Below are positions 1 to 6,800 of a DNA stretch of 11,832 nt, in pieces. This stretch comes from Eubacterium limosum. GTDB lineage: Bacteria; Bacillota; Clostridia; Eubacteriales; Eubacteriaceae. Within the stretch, counting starts at the first letter, position 1. Each line of letters starts with the position of its first letter. The position numbers and the translations under genes are program-made. The notes beneath the pieces are model-generated. The model worked only from the letters and a program-made list of their open reading frames with translations, did not search any database and was not told where the DNA came from. Location: positions 1 through 11,832 of the forward strand of contig CAUEUD010000106.1 of NCBI GenBank assembly GCA_959020865.1, written 5' to 3'.

Positions 1-147
1 CGTGGGATTTGCCCCGAGCACCACAGTCGTGCCCTCGCACGGCTGTGAAGCGATGACCTCCGCGCTTTTTTTCAGAATGATCTGGGAAATGGAGGATATG
101 AACACCGAAACCAGAAACAGGATGGTATAAAAAAGCATATTATTCAT
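1..147 (-). CDS. EamA/SMR-type small membrane transporter, N-terminal part (cut by window edge)
   Basis: Only the first 49 codons are present; the gene continues past the left edge. The visible part starts MNNMLFYTILFLVSVF and forms one hydrophobic helix ending in SQIILKKSAE, the typical first membrane segment and following basic turn of EamA/SMR drug/metabolite transporters. The start ATG lies inside the last codons of the upstream gene (8-bp overlap), so translation is probably coupled. Two adjacent small proteins of this type match the ArnE/ArnF arrangement, in which two four-helix subunits together flip an undecaprenyl-phosphate-linked amino sugar across the membrane. Residues after KKSAE are less family-like in what can be seen, so a degraded or divergent C-terminal part cannot be excluded. 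The flippase role is inferred from position and partner genes. Confidence 0.6.
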   Translation of the reverse strand, partial: MNNMLFYTILFLVSVFISSISQIILKKSAEVIASQPCEGTTVVLGANPT

Positions 148-487
148 CGTCACTCACCACCAGATAAATGCCCGCGATAATGATAACAGACCCGACTACC
201 ATGGAAACCCGAAGCGTCTCACCAAAAAAGAGCATTCCCCAGACAATGCCCCAGATGATCACCACCGCTTTGTTCGCAAAGGCCACTGTCAGCGGCATCC
301 GCTTAAGCACCTGCTGCCACAGCAGCGCGTAAACCGCCAGTATCACCAGCACCAGGCCATAATAAATGAAAAACTGAAATGACAGAAACGCCTGAGCCGC
401 GGCCGCCTTTGAGCAAACCGAGGAGAAGGAGTAGACCAGCAGGAGGACGTGGAGAAAAACAAAATCCTTAATGCGTATCTTTTCCAT
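140..487 (-). CDS. Four-helix EamA/SMR-family transporter subunit (ArnE-like flippase candidate)
   Basis: A 115-residue protein made almost entirely of four hydrophobic helices (about residues 8-25, 38-57, 68-86 and 91-110), the usual size and shape of SMR/EamA half-transporters. The segment PLTVAFANKAVVIIWG followed by FFGE fits the conserved third-helix region of this family. I start it at the ATG at 487, because AGGA lies 8 nt upstream; a TTG at 502 would add five residues. It overlaps the glycosyltransferase gene by 20 bp and the next transporter gene by 8 bp, so it is clearly in the same operon. Next to an ArnC-like transferase, the best guess is one subunit of an ArnE/ArnF-like exporter moving the lipid-linked sugar to the outer face of the membrane. 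A multidrug exporter role is less likely from context. Confidence 0.8.
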   Translation of the reverse strand: MEKIRIKDFVFLHVLLLVYSFSSVCSKAAAAQAFLSFQFFIYYGLVLVILAVYALLWQQVLKRMPLTVAFANKAVVIIWGIVWGMLFFGETLRVSMVVGSVIIIAGIYLVVSDDE

Positions 488-1433
488 TTTTTCCGTCCTC
501 AATATTCAGTGTGTTCCGCACCACATACTGCGGCGCGTTGTTCTGGCTGATATAAATACGGCCGATGTACTCGCCCACAAGCCCCAGCATCACCATAATC
601 ATACCGCCCAGAAAAACCGTGGCTGCCATCAGCGACGCCCAGCCGGTAACCTCACTGGGTTCTACAAACTGTCTGATAATGGTCACCACCCCGTAGACAA
701 AACCCACCATCGCGATCAAAAAACCTAAAATCGTGGCGATTCGGAGGGGCTTGACTGAAAAGGCTGTGAAGCCGTCCAGCCAGAGTGAAAAAAGCTTGCC
801 GATGGTGTAGCCGGATTCCCCGGCCTCGCGCTCCCTGTGGGGAATCTCAACAGCGCTCACCCGCTTGGTAACACGCATGAGCAGCCCGTCAATATAAGGG
901 AAAGGCTTGTCATACCGCAGCACCTCGTCGATGACAAAGCGTCTGGCGCAAAAATAACTGGTAAAAACCAGATGTCTGGGCTTGCCGATCAGCGCGTCTG
1001 CCATCATATCATTGACTCTGGAGCCAAAATTCCGAAAAGCGCTGTGCTTTTTTTCCGGATATTTGGCGTAGACCACATCGTCGCCCTCGTGCACACGGTC
1101 CACCAGCTTATAGAATTCCCTGGGATCAGTCTGGCCGTCGTCATCCAGGTTGATGACCAGGTCGCCGGTCACATAGTGATAGCCTGCCATAATGGCTGAC
1201 GCCTGCCCAAAATTCCGGGCCAGGTTAACGACCCGCACCCTTGGGTTTGTGTCTGCCAGGCGCATTAACACCTCATAGGTATTGTCCGGCGAGCAGTCAT
1301 TGACCAGAATAACCTCATAATCATAGCCAGGACGCTGCCTGACAGTCTCATCAATATCCCGCACCACAGCCTCTATGGTATCCTCTGAACGGTAGCAGGG
1401 AATGACAAAAGATATTTTTTCGCTAATCGACAT
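468..1433 (-). CDS. ArnC-like undecaprenyl-phosphate glycosyltransferase (GT2)
   Basis: A 321-residue membrane-anchored family 2 glycosyltransferase, the same size as ArnC (about 322 residues). The N-terminal GT-A domain has SFVIPCYRSED (8-18), VNDCSPDN (44-51), LARNFGQASAIMAG (71-84) and the metal-binding LDDDGQTDP (96-104). REREAGESGYTIGKL (about 201-215) corresponds to the ArnC/DPM-type conserved loop. Two C-terminal transmembrane hairpin helices (about 231-253 and 264-284) end in GLVGEYIGRIY, a hallmark shared with ArnC, GtrB and YkoT. Such enzymes transfer a sugar from a nucleotide to undecaprenyl phosphate on the cytoplasmic face. The start at 1433 was chosen because GGAAAGGATGGGGGCGG precedes it and the protein then begins directly before the conserved domain; a longer upstream reading is the overlap with the ATP-grasp gene (11 bp). 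The exact sugar is unknown; the upstream aminotransferase suggests a 4-amino-sugar derivative. Confidence 0.9.
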   Translation of the reverse strand: MSISEKISFVIPCYRSEDTIEAVVRDIDETVRQRPGYDYEVILVNDCSPDNTYEVLMRLADTNPRVRVVNLARNFGQASAIMAGYHYVTGDLVINLDDDGQTDPREFYKLVDRVHEGDDVVYAKYPEKKHSAFRNFGSRVNDMMADALIGKPRHLVFTSYFCARRFVIDEVLRYDKPFPYIDGLLMRVTKRVSAVEIPHREREAGESGYTIGKLFSLWLDGFTAFSVKPLRIATILGFLIAMVGFVYGVVTIIRQFVEPSEVTGWASLMAATVFLGGMIMVMLGLVGEYIGRIYISQNNAPQYVVRNTLNIEDGKNGKDTH

Positions 1434-2553
1434 CCGCCCCCATCCTTTCCTTTTCAAAAATATAAAAGCCGTAGCGGCTGGAGCTGTCTGTAACCGGATG
1501 ATCGTCCAGCTTTTCCGGCAGAGAGGTACACACAATCCGATCCTCTGCCGCCTCTTTCATGGCCTCGTAGCCTGCCAGATCCTCCGGCCCGAAAATAAAA
1601 CGGATTTCGACCGGGGAGGGCTCGTGGATAATTGAAAAATCCGGCACCTTCCCGCAGGCAATGTCAATGACCATGCCCACAAAGTCATAGCCGGTTGACA
1701 ATGGCACCAGATGTGAGCCAATACAGTCTCCTCCCATCCGTCCGCCAATCTCCACAATGCGGATAACTCCGTTTTTCTGGATAATGATTTCTGAATGGGA
1801 CGCGCCGAATCTTATTTGAAGGGTGTCCAGAGCTTTCTTGACAATGGTGATGATCTGGTTTCGCAGGGCGGGTGTGACCTCGGCTGGCTGTAAATGGCCC
1901 TTTTCAATAAAATTAGGCGCGCCGGTGGTTCTTTTTTCCGTCAGCGCAAGAAAAACATGTATCCCCTCATAGGAGATACACTCCACGCTGTACTCCTTGC
2001 CCTCCACAAATTCCTCAATCATCACCTTTTTTTCAAAGGAATCCTCAAGGGCTTTGCGAATGGCGGCTTCCAGTCCATCCGGGCCTTCAATCTTCGTAAC
2101 CCCCCGGCTTCCGGACCGGTCCGTGGGTTTTACAATCAGCGGATACTTAAGCGCCACATCCTGCGGGCGGGTGGCCGCATCCCCCTCCATAAATCCGGGG
2201 ATCGGGTCATCCGCAGCTTTAAAGGCACAGCGCATGGCATATTTATTGGTGCTGAGCTCGGCGGACGCCATGGAATTCCCCCGGAGTCCCAGCGTTTCAG
2301 CCACATAGCTGACCGTCAGGGACGCCAGGTCCGAGCCGATGGAGCAGATCCCCGCAATCCCCTCGGCTCTGCAGATTTCCAGAATCTTTTCTTTATCGAC
2401 AATGCTGACAGGGTAAAAGACATCGGCTGTTTCCTCGCCGATGTCGCCTGCCTCCCAGGCAAAGACATGAGTCTCATAGCCCTTTTCCTTTGCCCTCAGA
2501 ATCAACGGATTCTGAAATTCGCTGGCTCCGATTATTGCAATTTTCTCCTTCAT
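1423..2553 (-). CDS. ATP-grasp carboxylate-amine ligase family protein
   Basis: A 376-residue ATP-grasp enzyme. It has an N-terminal pre-grasp Rossmann-like fold starting KIAIIGASEFQNPLI, a central ATP-binding region with YPLIVKPTDRSGSRGV (about residues 137-152) and VMIEEFVEGKEYSVE (about 175-189), and the C-terminal metal-binding strand with HSEIII (about 253-258) and RIVEIGGRMGGD (about 265-276). This resembles BacD/carboxylase-type ATP-grasp ligases, which activate a carboxylate as acyl phosphate and join it to an amine. The ATG at 2553 is preceded by AAGGAG with 9-nt spacing; the GTG at 2577 overlaps the previous stop and lacks a site. Lying between the aminotransferase and the ArnC-like transferase, it plausibly acylates the new 4-amino group of the sugar, for example with an amino acid or formate. 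That substrate is inference only; a role in making an unrelated small molecule is possible. Confidence 0.85.
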   Translation of the reverse strand: MKEKIAIIGASEFQNPLILRAKEKGYETHVFAWEAGDIGEETADVFYPVSIVDKEKILEICRAEGIAGICSIGSDLASLTVSYVAETLGLRGNSMASAELSTNKYAMRCAFKAADDPIPGFMEGDAATRPQDVALKYPLIVKPTDRSGSRGVTKIEGPDGLEAAIRKALEDSFEKKVMIEEFVEGKEYSVECISYEGIHVFLALTEKRTTGAPNFIEKGHLQPAEVTPALRNQIITIVKKALDTLQIRFGASHSEIIIQKNGVIRIVEIGGRMGGDCIGSHLVPLSTGYDFVGMVIDIACGKVPDFSIIHEPSPVEIRFIFGPEDLAGYEAMKEAAEDRIVCTSLPEKLDDHPVTDSSSRYGFYIFEKERMGADVD

Positions 2554-2573
2554 CGATCCATTCTCCTTCACGT

Positions 2574-3704
2574 TCACACCCGATAAAAGTCTTCGATGGC
2601 ACGGACCACCCGGTTCTGGTCTTCCCTTGACAGCCCATAGTACATCGGCAGCCGCACGATCCGTTCACTTTCCCTGGTCGTATAGCGGTCCTCGCCGCTG
2701 AAACGGCCAACCTTCCGGCCTTCGGGCGCGGTGTGCAGCGGAATATAATGAAAGATCGCCTGGACGCCGGCTTCCTTCATATGGGCCATGAGCGCGGTTC
2801 TCTCCTCAAGATCCCTGGCCTTGATATAAAACATGTGGGCGTTGTGCGTGCATTCCTCAGGAATAAAGGGCAGCTCAATCCGTTCTCTCCAGGCAAGGGG
2901 CAGGAGCGCATCATGGTAATAATTCCAGCTGGCCAGCCGGTCGTTGTTGATTTCATCCGCGTGCTCCAGCTGTGCCCACAGATAGGCGGCGTTCATATCG
3001 CTCGGAAGATAGGATGAACCATGGTTCACCCAGGTGTATTTGTCAATCTCACCCCGGAAAAAACGGCTTCGGTTGGTCCCCTTTTCCCGGATGATTTCAG
3101 CCTCTTCCTTGTATTTCAAATCATTGATCACAATGGCGCCGCCCTCGCCCATGCTGTAGTTTTTGGTTTCATGAAAGCTGAAGCAGCCAAAATCGCCGAG
3201 GGTGCCGAGGGCCTTTCCTTTGTAAAAGGCCATCACTCCCTGGGCAGCGTCCTCTACCACCTTGAGGCCATGGGCAGCTGCGATACTGTTTATGGTATCC
3301 ATCTCGCAGGAAACGCCGGCATAATGCACCGGGACAATGGCGCGGGTTTTTGGGGTGATCGCAGCTTCAATCTGTTTTTCATCAATATTCAGGGTATCCG
3401 GCCGGATATCCACAAAAACAATGCGCGCCCCCCGCAGAACAAAGGCATCGGCGGTGGACACAAAGGTATAGGCAGGCATGATGATCTCGTCGCCCGGCTG
3501 TATCTGCAAGAGCAGTGCTGCCATCTCTAGGGCATGGGTACAGGAGGTTGTCAGCAGCACCTCCGGCGCGCTGCAGTTTTTTTCCAGCCAGGCCTTGCAT
3601 CTGGCCGTAAAGGCGCCGTCTCCGCTGATCTGCTTATTGTCGATTGCCTCCTTAATATATTTGAACTCATCCCCCATAAAGGGCGGTTTATTAAATGTAA
3701 TCAT
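2574..3704 (-). CDS. wecE: WecE-type dTDP-4-amino-4,6-dideoxygalactose transaminase
   Basis: A 376-residue PLP-dependent DegT/DnrJ/EryC1/StrS sugar aminotransferase, matching E. coli WecE (RffA) in length and along most of its sequence as I remember it. Shared blocks include LTTSCTHALEMAALLLQIQ (residues 51-69), IVPVHYAGVSCEMDTI (103-118 region onward), EDAAQGVM (141-148) and SFHETKNY (176-183), in which Lys181 is the expected PLP lysine. IREKGTNRSRFFRG and HNAHMFYIK are also conserved. WecE converts dTDP-4-keto-6-deoxyglucose to dTDP-4-amino-4,6-dideoxygalactose (dTDP-Fuc4N) using glutamate, in the cytosol. It is first in the operon, directly behind a strong promoter, with GAGG upstream of the ATG; 20 nt separate its stop from the ATP-grasp start. 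The dTDP-sugar substrate is inferred from homology; rmlA/rmlB are not in the window. Confidence 0.93.
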   Translation of the reverse strand: MITFNKPPFMGDEFKYIKEAIDNKQISGDGAFTARCKAWLEKNCSAPEVLLTTSCTHALEMAALLLQIQPGDEIIMPAYTFVSTADAFVLRGARIVFVDIRPDTLNIDEKQIEAAITPKTRAIVPVHYAGVSCEMDTINSIAAAHGLKVVEDAAQGVMAFYKGKALGTLGDFGCFSFHETKNYSMGEGGAIVINDLKYKEEAEIIREKGTNRSRFFRGEIDKYTWVNHGSSYLPSDMNAAYLWAQLEHADEINNDRLASWNYYHDALLPLAWRERIELPFIPEECTHNAHMFYIKARDLEERTALMAHMKEAGVQAIFHYIPLHTAPEGRKVGRFSGEDRYTTRESERIVRLPMYYGLSREDQNRVVRAIEDFYRV

Positions 3705-3739
3705 ATTGTCGCCTCGTTCGTTTATTTCTCACGCTACCT

Positions 3740-3768
3740 ATTATACGTCATATAAAAAGACGGGTCAA
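3740..3768 (-). promoter_or_regulatory. Sigma-A promoter of the aminosugar operon
   Basis: On the minus strand TTGACC (3763-3768) and TATAAT (3740-3745) are separated by exactly 17 nt. Transcription should start near 3733, giving a leader of about 30 nt before the wecE start. This is the only strong promoter seen for the five-gene operon. Confidence 0.85.
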
Positions 3769-3777
3769 ATTCAACAC

Positions 3778-3806
3778 AAAAAAAGATCCGAAATTCAGAT
3801 CTTTTT
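3778..3806 (-). terminator. Intrinsic terminator after the CMD gene (possibly bidirectional)
   Basis: The minus-strand transcript folds GATCTGA (3801-3795) against TCGGATC (3791-3785) with a 3-nt loop and one U-G pair, extended by five A-U pairs. Seven U residues follow (A run 3778-3784). It lies 16 nt beyond the CMD stop codon and just upstream of the wecE promoter, so it insulates the two units. The opposite strand also has five T residues (3802-3806). Confidence 0.8.
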
Positions 3807-3821
3807 AATTATTTCCTTAAA

Positions 3822-4139
3822 CTATGCCGTCTCTGTTTCATCATAGGCGTTAAGCGCCACCTCTAAGGCATCCAGAACTGCAAGCCCTACTGCCGGCAGT
3901 CCTACCAGCACAGCGTCCCTGACTTCGTCTCTGCTTGCACCTACCTGCTTTGCCATCATCACATGAAAAGCCAGGCCGCCTGTCATTTGCGCTGCCGCCA
4001 GCGCGGAGATATAGGCCAGAGCATGGGTCTTTTTATCCAACGCGCTGCTTTGGGCCATTGTCTGAACGAGCTGTGAATAGGCCTTGCCTACCTCACCTGA
4101 TTCTTCCATAAACATCTGAAATCCTTTGGTTACCTTCAT
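3822..4139 (-). CDS. Carboxymuconolactone decarboxylase-like (AhpD-fold) protein without the CxxC pair
   Basis: A 105-residue all-helical protein of the carboxymuconolactone decarboxylase/AhpD family. The core LDKKTHALAYISALAAAQ, the conserved histidine in LAFH and the following AKQVGASRDEVRDAV (roughly residues 63-77) fit the family pattern. The usual CxxC seven and four residues before that histidine is replaced by Met and Gly, and the protein has no cysteine at all. It therefore cannot act as an AhpD-type disulfide reductase; it may be a decarboxylase-like or purely structural family member. Two adjacent ATGs are possible: the one at 4139 has AAGGAG at 7-nt spacing, the one at 4142 only 4 nt. 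It is monocistronic, divergent from the fetAB-like pair and followed by a terminator. I found no convincing promoter for it between the two genes. Confidence 0.85.
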   Translation of the reverse strand: MKVTKGFQMFMEESGEVGKAYSQLVQTMAQSSALDKKTHALAYISALAAAQMTGGLAFHVMMAKQVGASRDEVRDAVLVGLPAVGLAVLDALEVALNAYDETETA

Positions 4140-4220
4140 CATATCACTCCTTTTTTAGTATTAAGATCATTTTACGCTGGTTTTCTTTAGTTTATCCCAC
4201 ACCTTTTAAAAACATGCCTT

Positions 4221-4244
4221 CCCTTTTGGGCTACTCCCAGAGGG
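4221..4244. repeat. Interrupted inverted repeat in the fetA promoter region
   Basis: CCCTTTTGGG (4221-4230) and CCCAGAGGG (4236-4244) form a 9-bp imperfect dyad around a 5-nt centre, just upstream of the putative extended -10 of the fetA-like gene. It could be an operator shared with the divergent CMD gene. No regulator is identified. Confidence 0.35.
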
Positions 4245-4251
4245 CAAAATG

Positions 4252-4260
4252 TGCTAAAAT
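4252..4260 (+). promoter_or_regulatory. Possible extended -10 element for the fetAB-like operon
   Basis: TGCTAAAAT matches the TGn plus TAnnnT pattern of an extended -10 box and lies 23 nt upstream of the chosen GTG start. No good -35 is present at 17 nt spacing, so this is a weak call. Confidence 0.4.
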
Positions 4261-4282
4261 AAAAATAAAAAAGGAAAAAGCT

Positions 4283-4918
4283 GTGTTTGAAATCTGTAAT
4301 CTGAAATTCAAAAATATTCTGGATATTGAGGCTCTGACCATTGACCGTCCCATCACCTGTATCGTCGGCTCCTCGGGCAGCGGAAAAACCACACTGCTCA
4401 AGCATTTAAACAAGCTGTATACCCCCGACAGCGGCACCATTATCTACAACGGCAGTGATCTTGCCGATATCCCGGCTGTGTCCCTGCGCCGCGAGGTGGT
4501 CATGCTCGGGCAGACCCCTGTAATTTACAGCGGTGACCTGGAAGAAAATTTACAGATCGGCCTCCGTTTTTCTGAGAAGCTGCCCGCGTCCAGGGACCGC
4601 CTGCTAAACGCCCTCGAGCAGGTAAAGCTGGATAAGCCCCTGGATGATCCCTGTCTCAGTCTTTCGGGCGGTGAAAAGCAGCGCCTCTGCCTGGCACGCG
4701 TCATGCTCATGGATGCGGAAGTCTATCTGCTTGACGAGCCCTCGGCAGCGCTGGATAAGGAAACGGAACATTTTATCATCACCAATCTGGCCGATTTTGT
4801 GACGCGCGAAAAGAAAGCGCTCATCATGGTCACCCACTCCGAGGAGGTCTCCGGCCTTTATTCCGAGGGAACCATCCGCATCGAAAACGGCCGGACAGGA
4901 GGCTACACCCATGAATAA
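4283..4918 (+). CDS. fetA: ABC transporter ATP-binding protein, FetA-like
   Basis: A 211-residue ABC ATPase. The Walker A motif GSSGSGKTT is at residues 29-37, the Q-loop glutamine near 77 (MLGQTPVIYSG), the signature LSGGEKQR near 127-134, Walker B VYLLDEPSAALD near 147-158, and the switch histidine in VTHSEE near 175. I prefer the GTG at 4283, since AAGGA lies 7 nt upstream and the protein then begins at FEICNLKF like other FetA/YbbL proteins; an ATG at 4214 would add 23 basic residues overlapping the promoter-like sequence. It overlaps the following permease gene by 8 bp. In E. coli FetAB is a putative iron exporter that helps under oxidative stress; the same role is inferred here, although metal specificity cannot be read from the sequence. 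Confidence 0.88.
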   Translation: MFEICNLKFKNILDIEALTIDRPITCIVGSSGSGKTTLLKHLNKLYTPDSGTIIYNGSDLADIPAVSLRREVVMLGQTPVIYSGDLEENLQIGLRFSEKLPASRDRLLNALEQVKLDKPLDDPCLSLSGGEKQRLCLARVMLMDAEVYLLDEPSAALDKETEHFIITNLADFVTREKKALIMVTHSEEVSGLYSEGTIRIENGRTGGYTHE

Positions 4919-5705
4919 CAGCACGGTTATGGACCTTTCCATTTTTAATCTCGCCATCGCCTACATCTTTGTGCTCCTGCTGCTGGTCATCTTTAAGGCA
5001 AGGGGCATCAAACGTGAAAAGATGATCCTCATCGCCACCACCCGCATGACCCTCCAGCTCACGGTGATGGGCTATATTTTAATGTATGTTTTTGAAAATC
5101 CCAGCTGGTGGCTGACGCTGCTCATGCTCTCTGTCATGGTTGGGTTCGCCATTTTCAACGCTTTAAAACGTGTGAAAACACCCATGAACAAAAAGCTCAG
5201 GCAGCTCATCGCCGTATCGATGGTGGCAGGCTATGGCGTCACTGCAATTATTTTCATGCTGGCGGTGCTGCATGTTACCCCCTGGTTTAACCCTCAGTAC
5301 ATTATTCCCATCTCAGGCATGATTGTCGGCAATGCCATGACAGGTATCGCCCTGGGGGCCAACAAGCTGTGCAGCGCCATGCTTGAAAGGCACGACCAGA
5401 TCGAAAGCGCCCTCATGCTGGGCGCCACCCCCAAGGCCGCGACCCGGGATATCGTCAACGACGCCTTTGACAGTGCCATTCTCCCCACCATGAACAATAT
5501 GCTTACCATGGGCATTGTCTCCCTGCCGGGCATGATGACCGGGCAGATCCTTTCCGGGACCTTTCCCCTGACTGCCATCAAATACCAGATCGGCATTATG
5601 CTGGCTATTCTGGGCTGCACAGCCATCACCGTGGTTCTGTTTGTCACTCTGGGTTATAAAACCTTTTTTACCAAAGATGCCCAGTTTATCAGCAGCCAGC
5701 AGTAG
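4911..5705 (+). CDS. fetB: ABC transporter permease, FetB-like (UPF0014)
   Basis: A 264-residue multi-pass membrane protein, close to the roughly 260 residues of E. coli FetB/YbbM, with about seven hydrophobic segments. Family hallmarks include TTRMTLQLTVMGYIL in the first third, IIPISGMIVGNAMTGIALG in the middle, the cytoplasmic ESALMLGATPKAATRDIV coupling region, and GIVSLPGMMTGQILSG near the C-terminus. Its ATG is preceded by AGGAGG with 8-nt spacing and overlaps the fetA-like gene, so the two subunits are made together. It is expected to form the membrane channel of a metal (probably iron) exporter with the upstream ATPase. A terminator follows about 30 nt after the stop. Confidence 0.9.
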   Translation: MNNSTVMDLSIFNLAIAYIFVLLLLVIFKARGIKREKMILIATTRMTLQLTVMGYILMYVFENPSWWLTLLMLSVMVGFAIFNALKRVKTPMNKKLRQLIAVSMVAGYGVTAIIFMLAVLHVTPWFNPQYIIPISGMIVGNAMTGIALGANKLCSAMLERHDQIESALMLGATPKAATRDIVNDAFDSAILPTMNNMLTMGIVSLPGMMTGQILSGTFPLTAIKYQIGIMLAILGCTAITVVLFVTLGYKTFFTKDAQFISSQQ

Positions 5706-5736
5706 CCGCTCCCTTTAATCTTCTGCCAGCTTACCC

Positions 5737-5767
5737 GCCGCAGCCTGTCTTTAGCTGCGGCTTTTTT
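5737..5767 (+). terminator. Intrinsic terminator after the fetAB-like operon
   Basis: GCCGCAGC (5737-5744) pairs perfectly with GCTGCGGC (5754-5761) around a 9-nt loop, followed by six T residues. Confidence 0.92.
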
Positions 5768-5799
5768 ACTTTAGAAAAATGAAAACTTTTGAAAACTCC

Positions 5800-5827
5800 T
5801 TGACATTTAAGCATTCTTTGATAGAAT
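5800..5827 (+). promoter_or_regulatory. Sigma-A promoter of the degV-family gene
   Basis: TTGACA (5800-5805) and TAGAAT (5822-5827) are spaced by 16 nt. Transcription would start near 5834, giving a leader of about 60 nt, AT-rich and without obvious structure. Confidence 0.75.
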
Positions 5828-5895
5828 TATAAATGCTATTAGTTTTAAGTTAAAGTTATTTTAAATTTCAAATGAAAAACAGAGAGGAATTATCC

Positions 5896-6741
5896 ATGTC
5901 CATAAAAATTATTACTGACTCAACTTCCGATATCTCACAGGAGGAGGCTAAAAAGCTGGATGTCTCCATTGTCCCGCTTAAGGTTATCGTAGGCGATAAC
6001 CAATACGATGAAGGGGTAGATATCAGCATTGAGGAATTTTATCCGATCCTTGAGAGCTCAAAAATGCTGCCAACCACCTCACAGCCAACCCCCACGCAGT
6101 TCCTCCCCTATTTTGAGGAAGCTAAAAAGGCCGGCGACGATGTCATTGTCCTGCTGCTGTCCAGCAAAATCAGCGGAACGGTTCAGAGCGCAACCCTGGC
6201 CAAAAACATGGCGGAGTACGACCGCATTCACATCATCGACACCTTAAACGCCAGCATGGGCCTGCGCCTGCTGGTTGAATATGCCGTCAACATGCGGGCT
6301 GAGGGTAAAACAGCTGATGAGATCGTCTCTGTCCTCGACGAAGCCCGCCACCGCCTGGTGCTGCTGGCCATGGTTGATACCCTGGAATACCTGCAAAAGG
6401 GCGGACGCCTTGGCAAGGGCGCGGCCACCATGGGTTCCCTGCTGCGGATCAAGCCCATCGTTACCCTGAACCAGGGCAGTCTCGAAATGCTGGCAAAGGC
6501 CCGCGGCTTAAAAAACGGCAATAAAATCCTTTCTGAGCAGATTGCCAAGGCTCAGGGGCTTGACCCTAACGTGCCCGTCTATCTTGGTTATACCCGGGAT
6601 AAGGAGCAGGTCATGGACTTTAAAGCCCAGGCCGTCCGCGACCACCATCTGGACAAAATCGAAATGCACCCGGTAGGCTGTGTCATCGGAACGCACACCG
6701 GCCCCGGGGCGGTCATCCTTGTCTTTTTAAAGGCGAAATAA
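5896..6741 (+). CDS. DegV family fatty-acid-binding protein
   Basis: A 281-residue DegV protein of full family length. Conserved blocks are IKIITDSTSDIS at the N-terminus (residues 3-14), LPTTSQPTP (58-66), LLSSKISGTVQSA (87-99), DTLEYLQKGGRLGK (141-154) and IGTHTGPGA (254-262). The family binds a single fatty-acid chain in a pocket between two domains; FakB proteins of this family present fatty acids to the kinase FakA for phosphorylation. No FakA-like kinase is nearby, so whether this paralogue is a FakB is open. The ATG at 5896 has GAGG 8 nt upstream; the ATG at 5872 has no site and was rejected. It has its own promoter and terminator, so it is a single-gene unit in the cytosol. Confidence 0.93.
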   Translation: MSIKIITDSTSDISQEEAKKLDVSIVPLKVIVGDNQYDEGVDISIEEFYPILESSKMLPTTSQPTPTQFLPYFEEAKKAGDDVIVLLLSSKISGTVQSATLAKNMAEYDRIHIIDTLNASMGLRLLVEYAVNMRAEGKTADEIVSVLDEARHRLVLLAMVDTLEYLQKGGRLGKGAATMGSLLRIKPIVTLNQGSLEMLAKARGLKNGNKILSEQIAKAQGLDPNVPVYLGYTRDKEQVMDFKAQAVRDHHLDKIEMHPVGCVIGTHTGPGAVILVFLKAK

Positions 6742-6752
6742 GCCTGTAAAAC

Positions 6753-6797
6753 AAAAATACACAGCCGAATTTTTTGATTTGGCTGTGTATTTTTTAT
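6753..6797. terminator. Bidirectional terminator between degV-family gene and tetR-family gene
   Basis: A 14-bp perfect stem pairs 6753-6766 with 6781-6794, with ATACACAGCC and GGCTGTGTAT at its centre; the loop can pair further. T residues follow on the plus strand (6791-6795) and the A run at 6753-6757 supplies U residues on the minus strand, so it serves both convergent genes. It ends only a few bases from the tetR-family stop codon. Confidence 0.9.
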
Positions 6798-6800
6798 TAT

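Noticed and set aside
1434..1535. A 34-residue N-terminal extension of the ArnC-like glycosyltransferase in the same frame.
   Set aside because: It lies inside the ATP-grasp gene, is not family-like, and the internal ATG at 1433 has a good ribosome binding site.
1894..2586. A 230-codon open frame on the plus strand opposite the ATP-grasp gene.
   Set aside because: It is antisense to a clear ATP-grasp gene, is rich in unlikely residues, has no family signal and no promoter or ribosome binding site.
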